Positions 34,277 to 49,401 of a stretch of DNA of 64,000 nt are shown one piece after another. A program made the position numbers and the translations under genes. The stretch spans positions 4,836,001 through 4,900,000 of the forward strand of contig ML058507.1 of assembly GCA_003013855.2 (NCBI GenBank), read 5' to 3'. Position 1 is the stretch's first letter. Each line of letters starts with the position of its first letter. The notes under the pieces were generated by a model. That model searched no databases, had not been told where the DNA came from, and saw nothing but the letters and a program-made list of their open reading frames with translations. Origin of the DNA: Liriodendron chinense (lineage: Eukaryota > Streptophyta > Magnoliopsida > Magnoliales > Magnoliaceae).

Positions 34277-34300
34277 TTCGATCCTCAGTAGAGTCGCTAG
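34277..34300 (-). promoter_or_regulatory. Tat primer-binding site
   Basis: Directly after the 5' LTR the minus strand reads TAGCGACTCTACTGAGGATC then GAAC, complementary to the 3' end of a tRNA (its T-loop complement GGATCGAAC is visible). This resembles primer sites reported for Tat/Ogre elements; the exact tRNA is not certain, arginine-type suspected. Confidence 0.65.
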
Positions 34301-34301
34301 T

Positions 34302-36484
34302 TGTTAGAACTAGAAAATTGCTCAAACGCAGTTTTCTGGTGTTTTGTTGTTCTGGGGTTCTGAATAATAGAAACATTCATAGACAATCACAAGCATTCAC
34401 AAAAGTACATAAGAGAAGAGATATCGCAAGGCGAATTTTATTCCAGAGATCCTGAAATCTTGTACATTCCAAGCCGTGATCTGGCACGAGCCCTTAAGTA
34501 CATCGAATGATCGATGATCCTTGATTAAAAGGCAGAAGACTAGTCAACGGGGACTATGGTCTAGAGTTTGTAGTCGTAGAGACCTGTGTTTTGTGTGGTC
34601 GAAGAGACCTGTATTTTGTATGGTCCTGGAGACCTGTATTTGTATGGTCGTAGAGACCTGTATTTGTTGTGTTCTGTTATGGACTGATCTATCTTTGTAC
34701 GAGTCAGATGTCTATGTCCCATGTTTTGACCAGAGATCCGGGCTGAGACTGTCAGGGTTTTAACCGAGGGGTGCGACTTTGGGCCTGCGCCCATCATTTG
34801 TGACGGGTGACAGCGAGAAGATCGATCTGCAGTTGTATGTACCTGAGCAGCTCAACCAGCGGATGCCGTTTGAATGGGTAGGGCATCGACTGTTCTTAAA
34901 GTGTTAGTCTTTAACAAATTTCGTGTAATAGTTTATAACTCTCTCTATATGGTTTATCGTGTTAACCATAGTCCCATTTGCTTAGTCCGAACCTGAATCC
35001 GGGTCACATTATGATAGTACATGTAATGATGATACATTGGTATGATTCTGAACACTGGCGGTATCTTTCCGAGAAAGTTACTCCGTTCATCGTATTGGAT
35101 CAGATCGAACTCCAAAGCCTTGTATCCTGCTCATTGGGTGTCCCGGATGAGTAATTTGACTGCTCCATTGCTTCCGGAACGCTCGAAATACCCAAAATAG
35201 GCCCAAACGGGGCCCAAAAACATCACAAAATGAATATTTAAAGGTGTTGAAATGGACGTTCAGAGTGCTGATTTTTATGATCCGCTGGCTTGATTTTACT
35301 GATGCATTGGGGCCAGTGCGTTTAAAAATGATTGTTAAAGTGTTTGATTTTTCTGATCCGCTAGGATATTTTTGTGATGCGCTGGGGCCAGTGCGTCCAA
35401 AAATGTCTCGTTTTAAGATATGTATTTTTCTGACCCGCTGGCCTATTTTTGTGATGCGCTGAGGCCAGTGCGTCCAGAAATGACTTGTTTCATAAACGAC
35501 CAATTTTCCTGATGCGCTGGGCTATTTTTCTGATGCGCCGGGCTATTTTTCTGATGCGACGAGGGTCAGTGCGTCGATAAAATAAGTTAAGTTTGATTCA
35601 ACGCATTTTTACGATGCGCCACTATACTTGTATAATTTTAGGTTTTCTTCAGCCTACCTGTTGTGGTCGGAAGTGGGATTTCCGATGGTCGGAAAAGGGT
35701 TTCCGGCGGTCAGAAAAGTATTCCGGCGAAGAATTCCAGCGGTTTCTCATAAACCCAAAGGATAAAACTCTCCCTCTCTCTGAATCCGTCCAAATGAACC
35801 AAAAATGGGGGTATTTATACTCAAAAATACCGGAAGTCGGCTAATAGGAGTCCGCCACGTGTAGTGCGTCGAGAAAAGAGGTCGACACGTCATAAAATGG
35901 CTTGGTTTAAATGCTGATTTTTAGGGCGCACTGGCTGTCAGTGCGTCCTGAAATTCCTGAAAATGCCTGATTTATTGGACTCGCTGAGGGTCAGTGCATC
36001 CTGAAATTCCTGAATTTTTGGATGCGCTGGGGGCAGTGCGTCCTGAAATTCACTTTGTAAAACTGTCTGAATTTCTTGATGCGCTGGATGAATTTTTTGA
36101 TGCGCTGAGGGTCAGTGCATCCTGAAATTTAGTTTGAAAATGACTGAATTTCATGATGCGTTGACCATGGATTTCTTGATGCGCCGACGTACTTATTTGT
36201 GATTATCTTGCAAAAATGATGGTTTGTGGGGCCCGCTTTACGATGGATGCTGATGCACTGGCTCTATTTCTTCATTGTTGAAGTTACCCTCCCAAATTTG
36301 GAGGGTTCTGATCATGATGAATGGTGGGGCCCACCACTGGGTCCACTTTCCATTTTTGGCCAAGTTTGATGTGCGTTGTGAATTCTGTTGAATTTGCTGA
36401 TGCATTGCTCCTAAACCCAGTGATGGGGCAGATTGTATACTTGTAACCCCTGTTTTAAGGATCCAGACTTTTGGGACCCCAACA
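34302..36484 (-). repeat. Tat element 5' LTR (2183 bp)
   Basis: Partner of 18960-21244 with the same ends. It lacks one or more internal GCGCTGG repeat blocks. A promoter-like TATAAATA on the minus strand lies at 35812-35819. Single-base differences from the other LTR occur every 20-40 bases by eye, so insertion is considerably older than that of the chromovirus at 44601. Confidence 0.93.
35812..35819 (-). promoter_or_regulatory. TATA box in the Tat 5' LTR
   Basis: TATAAATA followed by CCCCC on the minus strand, in a conserved position in both LTRs (20528-20535 in the other). Likely start of element transcription toward lower coordinates. Confidence 0.5.
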
Positions 36485-36540
36485 GCGTGCCGAAACGATT
36501 GTGAGGTCGATCGATTGCGTCTCATGCAAGCCCATATGTA

Positions 36541-36865
36541 GTAAGTGCTTCCCTCTTGATGTTCTAGATACTATTTTCAGGTGTCTAGCCATGTCGGTGG
36601 GCGAGACTCTGTCGGAGGCAGGCACAATATCTTTGGGCTTGACATTAAGCCTTAAGCCCACATGCAACCCTCCATATATAACTATGATCGGGTTAAGGTT
36701 GAATGGACCTTAAAAGAAAAAATTTGTCTGGGCCCGACCCGCTCATTTAACGATTGGCGATGAAAGCCAGACTGGGCCCAAATATGACCCATGAAAATCA
36801 AGGCCCAGAAGCTTGATGGTCCATCTCAGTCAATTGGCAGCTCTACGGGTATCACTCGCAGAATT
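36541..36865. other. Remnant intron of root cap copy A
   Basis: Starts with the donor GTAAGTG. Contains a GGCTTGACATTAAGCC hairpin and GGGCCCGACCCG-type words, no exon. Interrupted at 36866 by a solo LTR. Confidence 0.55.
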
Positions 36866-37507
36866 TGTTGGAATAGCCTTCAAACTGTGCACGACAGGGT
36901 CCCATGACCGGTCGGACAGACTAGTCCGACTGGTCTGACTAGTCCATTTTTGGATAGCGAAGGCAGCAAGGTCCCTAGACTGTCATGACCAGTCGGATAG
37001 TGAGGGCCGACCGGTCATGACTGGTCGGCTATGGAGGCAGACGTGACAAATTTGGGAACTTCCCCTCTGGACTGTTTTTTTGTGTTCTCCGATCGGTCGG
37101 GCGACTGGTCAGCTGTATACGCGTTTTCTTACGCAAATACGTGGATTTGCGTAAGTAGTTTCTAATTTTGGTTTGTTGCTTATAAAAATTGGTTGTAACC
37201 GAGATTAGAAGTAATCCTAAGGTGTCCAAGGTTTCCTAAGTGTATTAGGGAGAGGGGAGAGTGTTTTGAGATAGAGAGAGAGAGAGAGCTTAGGTTTTCT
37301 CTGGGTTTACCGTGTGACTGTCAATCTCTATAAGTTTTCGATTCATAGTAGATCACTTTGTGCTGTGATTTTTTTTACATGTTGAGGGGTTTTTCCACGT
37401 AAAATCAAATTGTCTCTTGTGGTTGAATGCTTGTGTGATTGGTTACATTATGTTGCTTGTTAGATCGCAATACTCTGCGTGTTCAACTTTGAGTTTTATT
37501 CCCAACA
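36866..37507 (+). repeat. Solo copia-type LTR (642 bp)
   Basis: TGTTGGAATAG...TTCCCAACA, flanked by GAATT (36861-36865) and GAATC (37508-37512), a 4-of-5 duplication. It contains repeats of GACCGGTCGG (36907-37030), a TATAAAAA at 37181-37188, a short (GA)n and TTTTCCACGTAAAATC near the end. No internal region is attached, so it arose by LTR-LTR recombination. Confidence 0.8.
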
Positions 37508-38040
37508 GAATCTTCAAGTGTCTGTACCATACCACAAAGAATTATTTTACGCGTGCTAGCTGATAAAAAATGGTCACTTTTTCGGCGCATCCAAGCCATG
37601 TAAATAATGGCGGCCTAACATGAAGATCACCTGTCCAAAAAATCATGCTCATCCACCCATTTGTAGGTCCACTCTATGTACACAAAGTTAGACCATGGGC
37701 CACCTACATAGACCAGATGCTCTACGTGAAAGCCACAGCCACATGCTTAGCATGCAACTAGTTGTAGGTTATCAATTGTCCTTCCTCATGCATACCAAGG
37801 GAAATGGTCTTAGTTCAAAGCACGTAGGGAATGTGTAGTATATTTTATCATGCACCCTTAATAGGTAGTGGGTCACTTTTACTTGTGACCTTTGATAAAT
37901 GGGCCTCACTTCCTACCACTAACCAATCTCAACTGTACGATTATAGATCCACTAAGATCGAATTTTCGTGCTAAATCAGCCGTGTGTGCAAAGTGTGCCA
38001 AGACCCATGATTCATCAGTGGCGACAGCGTAAAGTTCTAT
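37508..38040. other. Intron-like or intergenic sequence
   Basis: No gene. Possibly the rest of the copy A intron; contains a GACCATGGGCCACCTACATAG stretch of foldback character but no clear arms. Confidence 0.5.
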
Positions 38041-38214
38041 TTCCAATATTCTCCATCCGTTTTTATAGATCGGGAGCCAAAAACTGAAGTAGATTCAAAT
38101 CTCAGGTGGACCATACCATAGGAAACAATAGTTACTGACAATTAAAAACTTCTTGTGGGCTACAAAAGTTTTGAATCACTACGTGAAAAAGCGTTAAATT
38201 TGACAGTTTGTGCC

Positions 38215-38560
38215 ATCGAAAAAAACCATTGTAGATGAGCCCGTCCAGGAAAAAATTCGACGGTCCATAACCGTCGGTTAATATTCGACGGTCCGTGAGA
38301 GTCGCCATTTTTCGACGGTTCACACCCGTCGAACTCGTAGTTGTATAATAGGTGGTGAACAGTCGAAAATAATTCGACGGTCGATAACCGTCGTTCATGG
38401 TTCGAAAATCATAGGATATTTCGACGGCGGAAAGCCGTCGCAAATAATTCGAAGGTTCTAACCCGCCGTTTTGGGAAAAATATAGGAAATTTCGGTGGTT
38501 CTGGACAGTCGAGAAATAAATACGACGGTTCTGAACCGTCGAATTTATGTTTGCACCGAA
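38215..38560. repeat. CACTA-2 left subterminal palindromic repeats
   Basis: Repeated TTCGACGGTCCATAACCGTCG and variants (about 38258, 38287, 38313, 38372, 38420, 38448, 38521). Confidence 0.9.
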
Positions 38561-40877
38561 AAATTAACCCGTATTTTTGTGGGGGTTGTGCCCCAATACA
38601 TCCTGTAAACCCTGTAATTCGTAAATAATTTAGAAAACAACAACATTTACTAACACAATATACTAGTACAATCCTTCACAACACATAAAACAATACAACC
38701 ACAATCCTCCACAATCACATTACATAACCAACACAATACAACCACAATCCTCCACAACTACAAACCTTCGCAACCACAATCCTCCGCAACCACAATCCTC
38801 AAGTACAAACAATTCACAACCACATTCTCCACAAGTACCAAAGAGTACAGTCAACTTGCAACATACCATCAACCAATTGAATTTATGTCTGCATGAAAAA
38901 AAAATAACCTGTACTTAATGAGGGTTGTGCCCCTATACATCCTATAAACCTGTAATAATTTAGAAAACTACAACATTTACTAACATGAAATACAAGAAGC
39001 TGGTTTCTTTTGATAAAAAAAAAGAAAAGAAATTATAATAATGGCACCTCTAGCCGTTGCTGGTACATGTCCTGATAGATCGACCCATCTAAGACAATGC
39101 AAATAAAGACGTTATCACTGCCAAATGAAAGAAATTAATCCAACATTCATCAAAACTAAGGATTAACAATACAAGTTATAAAAAATTGTTTAAAGGGAAA
39201 CTACACACACATCCCCAGTTCAGTTAATATAAATGTTCACAGATCAAGATGTAGAACAATGGAACCTGTTTGGACCAATACTTGCAAGAAAAAAAATTCA
39301 TAAAGAAGCCAAGACCCATGAGAACTTGAGAATTCACAAGTACTTTTAGTGTTGGACCCTTAAAAAGTTTTCCTGTAAGAAACTACCTGGCAAGCTCACA
39401 ACACTTTTTGGGGTATTCCTATCCATACAAGTTCCTTCAGATGAACCAAGGCCCTTCGTCCACCCACCATTTTCTGTACAGCCCTCTGCAAAACTATCCT
39501 TGAGCATAGAAACCTCATTTGCCTGTGATATGTTCTGGATAGCTGGAGTCTTTCTTTGATAAAGAACTGAGCTGCTTCCTTAGAAGAAAATTGTTTCCTA
39601 CATCTCGACATTTTCGGATAGCTGATAAAATACATAAACAACCATTAGTGCATTATATCTTAATGCCTATTACAAAAGAAGAAGGAAAAAGCAAAAAGGA
39701 AGAAAGAAGAAAGACGATTTTACGTATTAACAATCAAGAAAGAAAAATAAGGATAAATGAGTTACGGAATAGCACGAGTCATACCAATGAAAAACAAGGA
39801 CCAACTATCATGAATATCAATTAATAATCCGCATTATAAAATCAAACGACTCTTCTATGGAACTATTTTCTTCTACAATAGTCACTAACAGTTACAAATT
39901 GTACCTGCTGCTCAATAGCATAATAGTCGCTAACAGTTACTATTTGAAGATACTAAAAGCACAATTAGTCACTAACAATTACAAATTGTACATGCTGCTC
40001 AACATTCTTGGATCCGAGCATGTTACTAGATGCAAGCATGGAACCCACAAGCTGTTAAGTCGTGTAAATGTGTGCGACTATTGTCATGATTAAAAAGGAA
40101 AGAAAAATCCCTCCAACTAGAGGAAAAGATGTCAACTTCCGACCTTTTGTCATGATTAAAAAAAATAAGAAACCTTACTAAAAAAGACTTTTACATTTGG
40201 AAAAAAAATAAGAAACCTTATTGTGCATGATTTTTTTCCCAAAAAGAATAAGTTATTTGCAATCCAGAGTCCGAAACCTCAACCAAACTAACAGAATTGA
40301 CGAGGCATCATCATTTACAATCAAGTATTGATGTGGTAATTGGCACTGCACACCCATCCAGTGAGGTTTTGTATAATTAGATTGAAAAAAGAATTTGACA
40401 CCAAGTATATAAAAATACAGAACTTCGTAGAATTTTCTCTCAATTGATTTGCATCAGTAACTTGAATCTACCCAAGATTTTTTTTTAATTCCAAATATTT
40501 TGATATCTACTCCATACCAATGAATAAAGCGATACCAAAACCTTATTTAGGCATGCTAAAAGAGGACTTCATAGCTGGAAACTTCTACAAATCCGAAGTG
40601 ATAGAAGGAAAAAAGAAAATTTCTTTAGTTAGCTAGGATCAAAACCACTGTTCTAGAAGAATCATTCATGACTTGAAAAGAGCAATAATAGTAATGAATC
40701 ACACTAGGAACTTACAATTATATTTTTTTGCATGCCGATTCATGTGTGTTGTCACTCATTTTGAACAAAAGATGTGACGGTTCCCTAGATCCAACTTGTA
40801 GGGAACCTTTCCCATCAAACTTCAATTTCATCTTCTTTTAATAATCATAGAATCTACATGCATCTTGAAAACCATAC
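38561..40877. other. CACTA-2 interior, mostly unrecognised
   Basis: 38650-38860 is a CA-rich tandem theme (CACAATCCTCCACAACCA). Beyond it the sequence is intron-like. On the minus strand 39595-39390 is open in two frames and ends at a GT, so it may be a captured exon; I do not recognise it. CACTAACAGTTACAAATTGTAC recurs at about 39881 and 39967 in split form. Confidence 0.5.
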
Positions 40878-41210
40878 CTTAGAAGATTCGAAAGTATCTC
40901 CTTCTTGAAGACATACACTCCCATGGAAGTAATGTATGGTTTCTTTTCAGCCTCCTCTCGTGACAGCCCCATAACCGTACTATCCACCGCCCAAGGAATT
41001 TTTAAATGAAGATCACAGAAAATTGTAGAATCGCTTCATACTCATAAGCTCTGATTTTAGTCTAATCCTATCAGCAGATGCAAACATAAGACATCAGGAA
41101 AAGTGTGATAATTACTATTGCCTTCAATTCCTCTCCTTCAGGATTTTTACTAAAGAAAAGAACCCTTCCTTTGATGTCCATCTCCATTAAACCAAAGTCT
41201 GAAGGCATGG
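40878..41210 (-). pseudogene. Captured exons of ADP-glucose pyrophosphorylase large subunit
   Basis: Exon A (41210-41116) follows TTTACAG and ends before GTAATT; it reads MPSDFGLMEMDIKGRVLFF then EGEELKAI. Exon B (about 40989-40878) reads VDSTVMGLSREEAEKKPYI then MGVYVFKKEILSNLLR and ends before GTATGG. These are hallmark segments of the AGPase large subunit nucleotidyltransferase domain (starch synthesis, plastid; makes ADP-glucose from glucose-1-phosphate and ATP). Exon B's acceptor is unclear. The other exons of this normally ~500-residue protein are absent, so this is a captured fragment. Both exons have no stop, suggesting recent capture. Confidence 0.85.
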
Positions 41211-44040
<2,830 letters not shown>

Positions 44041-44118
44041 ATCAAAGAAAACCATCCATCAAGGCAATGGAATGGTTCAATCCAAAGACCATATATCTAG
44101 ATGACCCCTTGGAAAAAC

Positions 44119-44525
44119 ATTCTCCATAAAATATGCCTCTCTAGATACCTGTCTAACAAAAATAAGAACAAAAGTAACTCTATTCATGATCATTACAAGC
44201 TGCCCTCCAACTGGCACAAACCATAGCCTAGTGCTGGGTACTAACTATGGCCAATGGACCAGCTCTAGGCTTGAATTTTAGCCGAAGATAATTAGACTGA
44301 AACATTCATCATGATGTAAGTCAGATATAGTCTGTCCATCTTAGGATCCCACCATGCTCTACCACTAAACTCAAGCCTACCATTCTCTAGAAAATATGCC
44401 TCTCTGGATACCTGTCTAACAAAAATAGGAACAAAAGTAACTCTATTCATGATCTCATTACAAGTTGCCCTCCAACTAGCACAAAGCATAGCCTAGTGCT
44501 AGGTACTAACTATGGCCGATGGACC
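44119..44525. repeat. Direct duplication of about 150 bases
   Basis: 44119-44270 and 44382-44525 are about 93% alike by eye (ATATGCCTCTCTAGATACCT versus ATATGCCTCTCTGGATACCT; CATAGCCTAGTGCTGGGTAC versus CATAGCCTAGTGCTAGGTAC). The spacer is 110 bases. Lies just left of the chromovirus. Confidence 0.85.
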
Positions 44526-44600
44526 AACCACATGTACACCCCAACTACACACTTAAAAGAAATGCAATCAGTGAGATTTTTCCATGACCTATCCATGGTG

Positions 44601-44962
44601 TGATGTGTACCCCACTGATCATGCAAGGACCTACCTACTATGGATTGTGATTGGAATAAAGTTCCATTTATTGCAATTTCAGTTTCCTTGAGTTTAGGAG
44701 GAGTTATATCCTCATTGAATAACTTGATTTCCATTTCTTCTCTTTAGGAGGAATTGTAGTCTCAATTGTAGCCTCTATTGATTAGCAATAAGTTTATAAA
44801 GCATGTAAATCTGAATTGGAAGGACATGAATGGAAATATCAAACTATTGAGGAGGTCCACCACCCTCGAAGTGGTTCTCTTACCCCTTTTCTTCTTATCC
44901 CTTCTATAACTTTTTCCTAAAGAAATCAGTGTAAACTCGTGATACGATCGAGGATCATATCA
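44601..44962 (+). repeat. Chromovirus 5' LTR (362 bp)
   Basis: Begins TGATGTGTACC, ends GATCATATCA. A TATA-like TATAAAG lies at 44795-44801. Differs from the 3' LTR at three positions (in TTTCCATTTC, TAAATCTGAA, TTCCTAAAGA). Confidence 0.95.
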
Positions 44963-44965
44963 AAT

Positions 44966-44977
44966 TGGTATCAAAGC
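44966..44977 (+). promoter_or_regulatory. Primer-binding site, initiator methionine tRNA
   Basis: TGGTATCAAAGC three bases after the 5' LTR matches the usual TGGTATCAGAGC complement of the initiator Met tRNA with one change. Confidence 0.85.
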
Positions 44978-44989
44978 ACCAGATCCAGG

Positions 44990-47900
44990 ATGACAAACCG
45001 TGAAAGGTTAGATTATCTGGAAACAGAGATGGACGAAGTCAAAGAGAAGATTGTAGAGATCGTTGTTCAACAGCATGAAGGTATGTTAAAAAATGATCAA
45101 AGACTCGATACCTTGACAGAGATGATGCGACAACTCCTAGGGCGTGAACGGGAGAGTGTGGCAAACCCAACAGCACCTAATCCATCTTCTCCATCCCAGC
45201 AAGAAACCACCTCTCATTTGATGCAAACAAAATATACTAAAGTCGATTTTCCTCGATTCAATGGACACGATCCGGTTAGCTGGGTCTATCAGGCAGAACT
45301 TTTCTTTACATTTAATCGTACGCCAAATGTTGAGAAAATCGCGATTGCCTCATTCCATCTCGAAGGCAAGGCGGTCCAGTGGTATCACTGGATGAAGAGA
45401 ACAGCTGTCACGTGGAGTTGGGAGGATTTCTCGGCTGCTATTTGCACCAGGTTTGGGGGGTCAACTTTTAGTAGACCGGGAGAGGCTCTTTCCAAGCTTC
45501 AACAAAAGGGTGCTGTCTCCGATTACCAAGATGAGTTTGAATGACTTGCTAACCTCACGATACCATTACCGAAAAATTACATGGTAGATTGCTTCATCAA
45601 TGGTCTTCGGGAGGATATTTGGAATGAAGTCAAATTGTTGGAACCAAATTCTCTTGTCAAAGCTACAAGCCTTGCATTCATGGCAGAAGAGAAGTTAGCT
45701 TCAAACCGACGCTTCAATCGGTCTAGCACGGGGCGTTTAACGCTGCCGTCAAATACCCACCCACCCATCCCCTCTATTGCTCCAACATCATCTGTAAACT
45801 CAGCTGCTGCTACCACCAATATGCCGATAAAAAAACTAACACCATCAGAGATGAATGAAAGGCACAGTCGTGGCCTCTATTACAATTGTGATGAGCGTTT
45901 TCATCGCGGTCACGTATGCAAGCAGAAACAACTATTTGTGATGGAGGGTGATTGGTCCGATGAGGAGGATACAGATTTTGATAAGGATCCAGAAGAGGAG
46001 ACTGAACCCGCTACATATAGACCAGAGATTTCTGTTCATGCCTTAGACGGATCATCGGCGCCTCAAACGGTGCGCATACGTGGTCTAGTGAAACATCATC
46101 CGATTTCTGTCTTGATCGACTCAGGTAGCACGCACAATTTCATTGATCCACGCGTGTTGCATCAGGTTGGAGGGCTGCCAACACATGCGACATCTGCAAG
46201 GGTGATGGTGGCAGATGGCGAGGAATGTAAATGTTCAGGCAAATGTCTAAACGTCCCCCTTATGGTGGATGGATTTGCGACATCTGCAGATCTATTTGTT
46301 TTACCTCTTGGAGGTTGTGATTTGGTTCTGGGTGCACAATGGCTTCGTTCTTTTGGCCCTGTTACATTTAATTTTGATGAGCTATGGCTACGTTTTAAAC
46401 ATCACGGCAAACACCATATATTGCACGGCATTCAGACCAAACCCACAATTGATGTCTCTATACATTACATCAACAAGGCCTTCCGGCGTGGTGATGAAGG
46501 GATGTTGCTACAAATTTTTGCTGTTTCAGCCGCTTATTCCTCATCCGACCAGCATCCCACCCTGCAAGCAATATTGGGCGATTTCCAGGATGTCTTTGCT
46601 GAACCACGATCTCTTCCCCCCAACAGGGATCATACACACCATATTCCTTTAATTCCTGGAAACACCCCACCCAACATACGCCCCTACCGCTCTCCACATT
46701 TTCAAAAGGCCGAAATTGAACGTATCATATAGGAGCTTTTATCTTCGGGTTTGATTCGACCAAGTACCAGCCCTTTCTCCTCACCAGTCCTCCTTGTGCG
46801 GAAATCTGATGGCTCATGGCGTATGTGTGTGGACTACCGCACTCTGAACGACATCACCATAAAAGATAAGTTCCCCATCCCAATTATTGATGAATTATTA
46901 GATGAACTACATGGAGCACATGTTTTTTCTAAATTGGATCTACATTCCGGATAATATCAAATTCGAGTGCATGAACCGAATATTCCAAAGACGGCCTTTC
47001 GTACTCGTGAGGGCCACTACGAATTTTTGGTTATGCCTTTCGGCTTGTCGAACGCACCATCCACCTTTCAGAGTCTCATGAATTCCATATTTCGGCCTTT
47101 CCTCCGAAAGTTTGTTCTTGTTTATTTTAATGACATTCTCATTTACAGTACGAGTCTCGAAGAGCATTGGGTACACCTAACCGAAGTTTTCAAGGTTCTA
47201 CGAGCACTTCATCTATATGTTAAACAGTCAAAATGTTGTTTTGCTAGTATGAAAATTCACTACTTGGGGCATATCATTTCACATGATGGGGTAGCAGCAG
47301 ATCCGGCAAAGATTGCCAATATGTTGGATTGGCCAATTCCTACATCTATCAAAGGCCTACGCGGCTTCTTAGGCCTGACTGGGTACTACTGCAAATTTGT
47401 CCGTGATTATGGTAAAATCAGTGCACCTTTGACAAGGTTGTTAAAAAAGGGGGCTTTCACATGGGATGCCGAGGCTGATAATGCTTTCCATGCTCTTAAA
47501 ACGGCCATGACTACAGCTCCTATCCTAGCTATGCCAGATTTTTCAAAGCCTTTTTCCTTAGAATGTGATGCTAGTGGGGTCGGCATTGGTGGTGTGCTCA
47601 TGCAAGAAGGTTGGCCAGTGGCTTTCACTAGTAAGGTGTTAGCTGAACGTCATTTGGGCCTCTCAACTTATGAGAAGGAAATGCTTGCAATACTTCATTC
47701 TGTCTCCAAATGGCGCCATTATCTATTGGGCCATCATTTTACCATTCTCACCGATCACCATAGCATAAAGTTCATTTTAGATCAACGCATCACCACACCT
47801 GTGCAACAAAAGTGGTTGGCTAAATTGCTTGGTTACGACTTCTCTATTGTGTACCGTAGAGGCCGTGAAAATGTTGCAGCTGATGCTCTCTTAAGGAAAT

Positions 47901-49369
47901 TTGAGGATGTCACCCTTGCCACCATATCATTTCCGATTGTTTCATGGCTGGATGCAATCAAAGAAGATTATCAACATGATACCGCTCTCCGTTCCCTCAT
48001 CACATCTTTGACAACCAACCCGTTGTCCTTGCCCAAGCATTCTATGGTGGATGGGTTACTACGATATAAAGGACGTGTAGTCGTTTCCCCCTCTTCCCCT
48101 ATCTGCATTGAGATTTTGACTTTTATGCATTCCTCTCCTTCAGCTGGCCATTCCGGCTTCTTGCGGACCTATAAGCGTCTCTCACATTCTTTTTATTGGA
48201 AGGGTATGAAGAGTGCAATCAAGACTTTCGTTGCATCATGTGATGTTTGCCAACGCAATAAGACAGAATCTGTGTCACCTCCGGGACTTCTTCAACCAAT
48301 ACCCATACCTACCGGCGTTTGGTGCGACATCTCCATGGATTTTATAAATGGATTGCCGCTATCTCAAGGAAAAACGACAATTTTTGTGGTAGTTGATCGT
48401 TTTTCTAAGGCAGCACATTTTATTCCCTTAGGTCACCCCTACACAGCTATGCAGGTTGCACAGGCTTTTATTGACAACGTATTCAAGCTCCATGGCATGC
48501 CAACTTCCATTATTTGTGATCGTGACGCAGTATTTGTTAGCAAATTTTGGCGTGAGTTTTTCAAAATCCAAGGGGTCGAACATCGCATGAGCTCTGCCTA
48601 TCACCCACAGACGGACGGTCAAACAGAGGTAGTGAACCGATGCTTGGAGACATATTTACGATGTTTTTCTAGTTTGCAACCTAAGCAATGGGTGCGCTGG
48701 CTTCCTTGGGCTGGATGGTGGTACAACATCACATATCATACTTCCACCAAAATGACACCTTTTGAAGTTGTTTATGGACGGCCCCCACCTACTATCACTT
48801 CATACCTACCAGGTACTACAAGTGTCCACCACGTTGATGTTGCACTTCGCTCTCGTGATCGGATCCTACAATTACTTAAGGATAACTTGGTGACTACTCA
48901 ACATCGTATGAAGCAACAACTTGATAAGCATCACTCAGAGCGAGAGTTTGCCGTGGGTGATTGGGTTTTCTTGCGCCTCCAACCCTATCGTCAAACGTCA
49001 ATCGCCATGCGCATAAATTTGAAGCTCTCCCCTCGTTTTTATGGGCCATTTCGTGTACTACAGCGTGTAGGTCAAGTTGCATACAAGCTTGATTTACCAG
49101 CTTCTTCCAAAATACATAATGTTTTTCATGTCTCTCTCTTGAAGAAGTGGATTGGTGATTCAGCTGTTCATGTCCAGGAGCTACCTCCAGTTACAGATGA
49201 TAGCATTTTTCAAGCTGAACCTGTCGCAATATTAGACCGTCAGATGGTGAAGCGTTATAATCAAGCAGTTTCCGAAGTCTTAGTACACTAGGCAAATGCT
49301 TCTCCCGATGATGCTACTTGGGAAAAATGGTCTGACTTTTCGGCGCGCTTTCCAAATTTCTCACCTTAA
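44990..49369 (+). pseudogene. Chromovirus gag-pol polyprotein with four in-frame stops
   Basis: One frame of 1460 codons from ATG 44990 to TAA 49367-49369, with internal stops at 45542, 46730, 46952 and 49289. Order: gag (VSWVYQAELFFTF, AVQWYHWM); a zinc knuckle near 45890 missing its first Cys (YYNCDERFHRGHVC); protease (LIDSGSTHNFID); reverse transcriptase, whose active box reads YFNDIL at about 47130, with Asn for the first catalytic Asp; RNase H (LECDASG, LTDHHS); integrase HHCC and D,D,E core (SMDFING, CDRDAVF, QTEVVNRC); a chromodomain-like C-terminus broken by the 49289 stop. The lost knuckle Cys and catalytic Asp mean more than stop suppression would be missing. There are no frameshifts. 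Confidence 0.93.
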
Positions 49370-49388
49370 GGACAAGGTCTCTTTTTTT

Positions 49389-49401
49389 AAGGGGTAGGGA
49401 A
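49389..49401 (+). promoter_or_regulatory. Chromovirus polypurine tract
   Basis: AAGGGGTAGGGAA directly precedes the 3' LTR. Confidence 0.85.

Larger units (their letters stand above)
18960..36484 (-). mobile_element. Ty3/gypsy element of the Tat lineage (17.5 kb), complete but decayed
   Basis: Two long LTRs (18960-21244 and 34302-36484) share TGTTAGAACT and CCCCAACA ends. The target duplication is GCGTG (18955-18959 and 36485-36489). On the minus strand, from right to left: primer site, gag, protease, reverse transcriptase, RNase H plus a second RNase H, integrase. On the plus strand, between integrase and the left LTR, is a spliced plant-mobile-domain gene. The second RNase H and an antisense gene after pol are known features of Tat-lineage elements. 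All genes have stops and frameshifts. Confidence 0.93.
18798..36540 (+). pseudogene. Root cap gene copy A, exon 1 only, split by the Tat retrotransposon
   Basis: 18798-18959 encodes a signal peptide (MGRSVVELVVCGLLLMIMME) followed by a Cys-rich start (CNPYPKRAKC, YKHCYNVWH). The exon is interrupted by the 17.5-kb Tat element and resumes at 36490-36540, where shifted frames read CRNDCEVD and DCVSCKPIC before a donor GTAAGTG at exactly the position used in copy B. A TAG at 18942-18944 and two small frameshifts show decay apart from the insertion. No root cap domain exon follows on this strand within the window. Copy B (57126-54716, opposite strand) is the more complete relative. Confidence 0.85.

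Noticed and set aside
34277..34300. tRNA gene fragment
   Set aside because: Only the complement of a tRNA 3' end, adjacent to the LTR; it is a primer-binding site.
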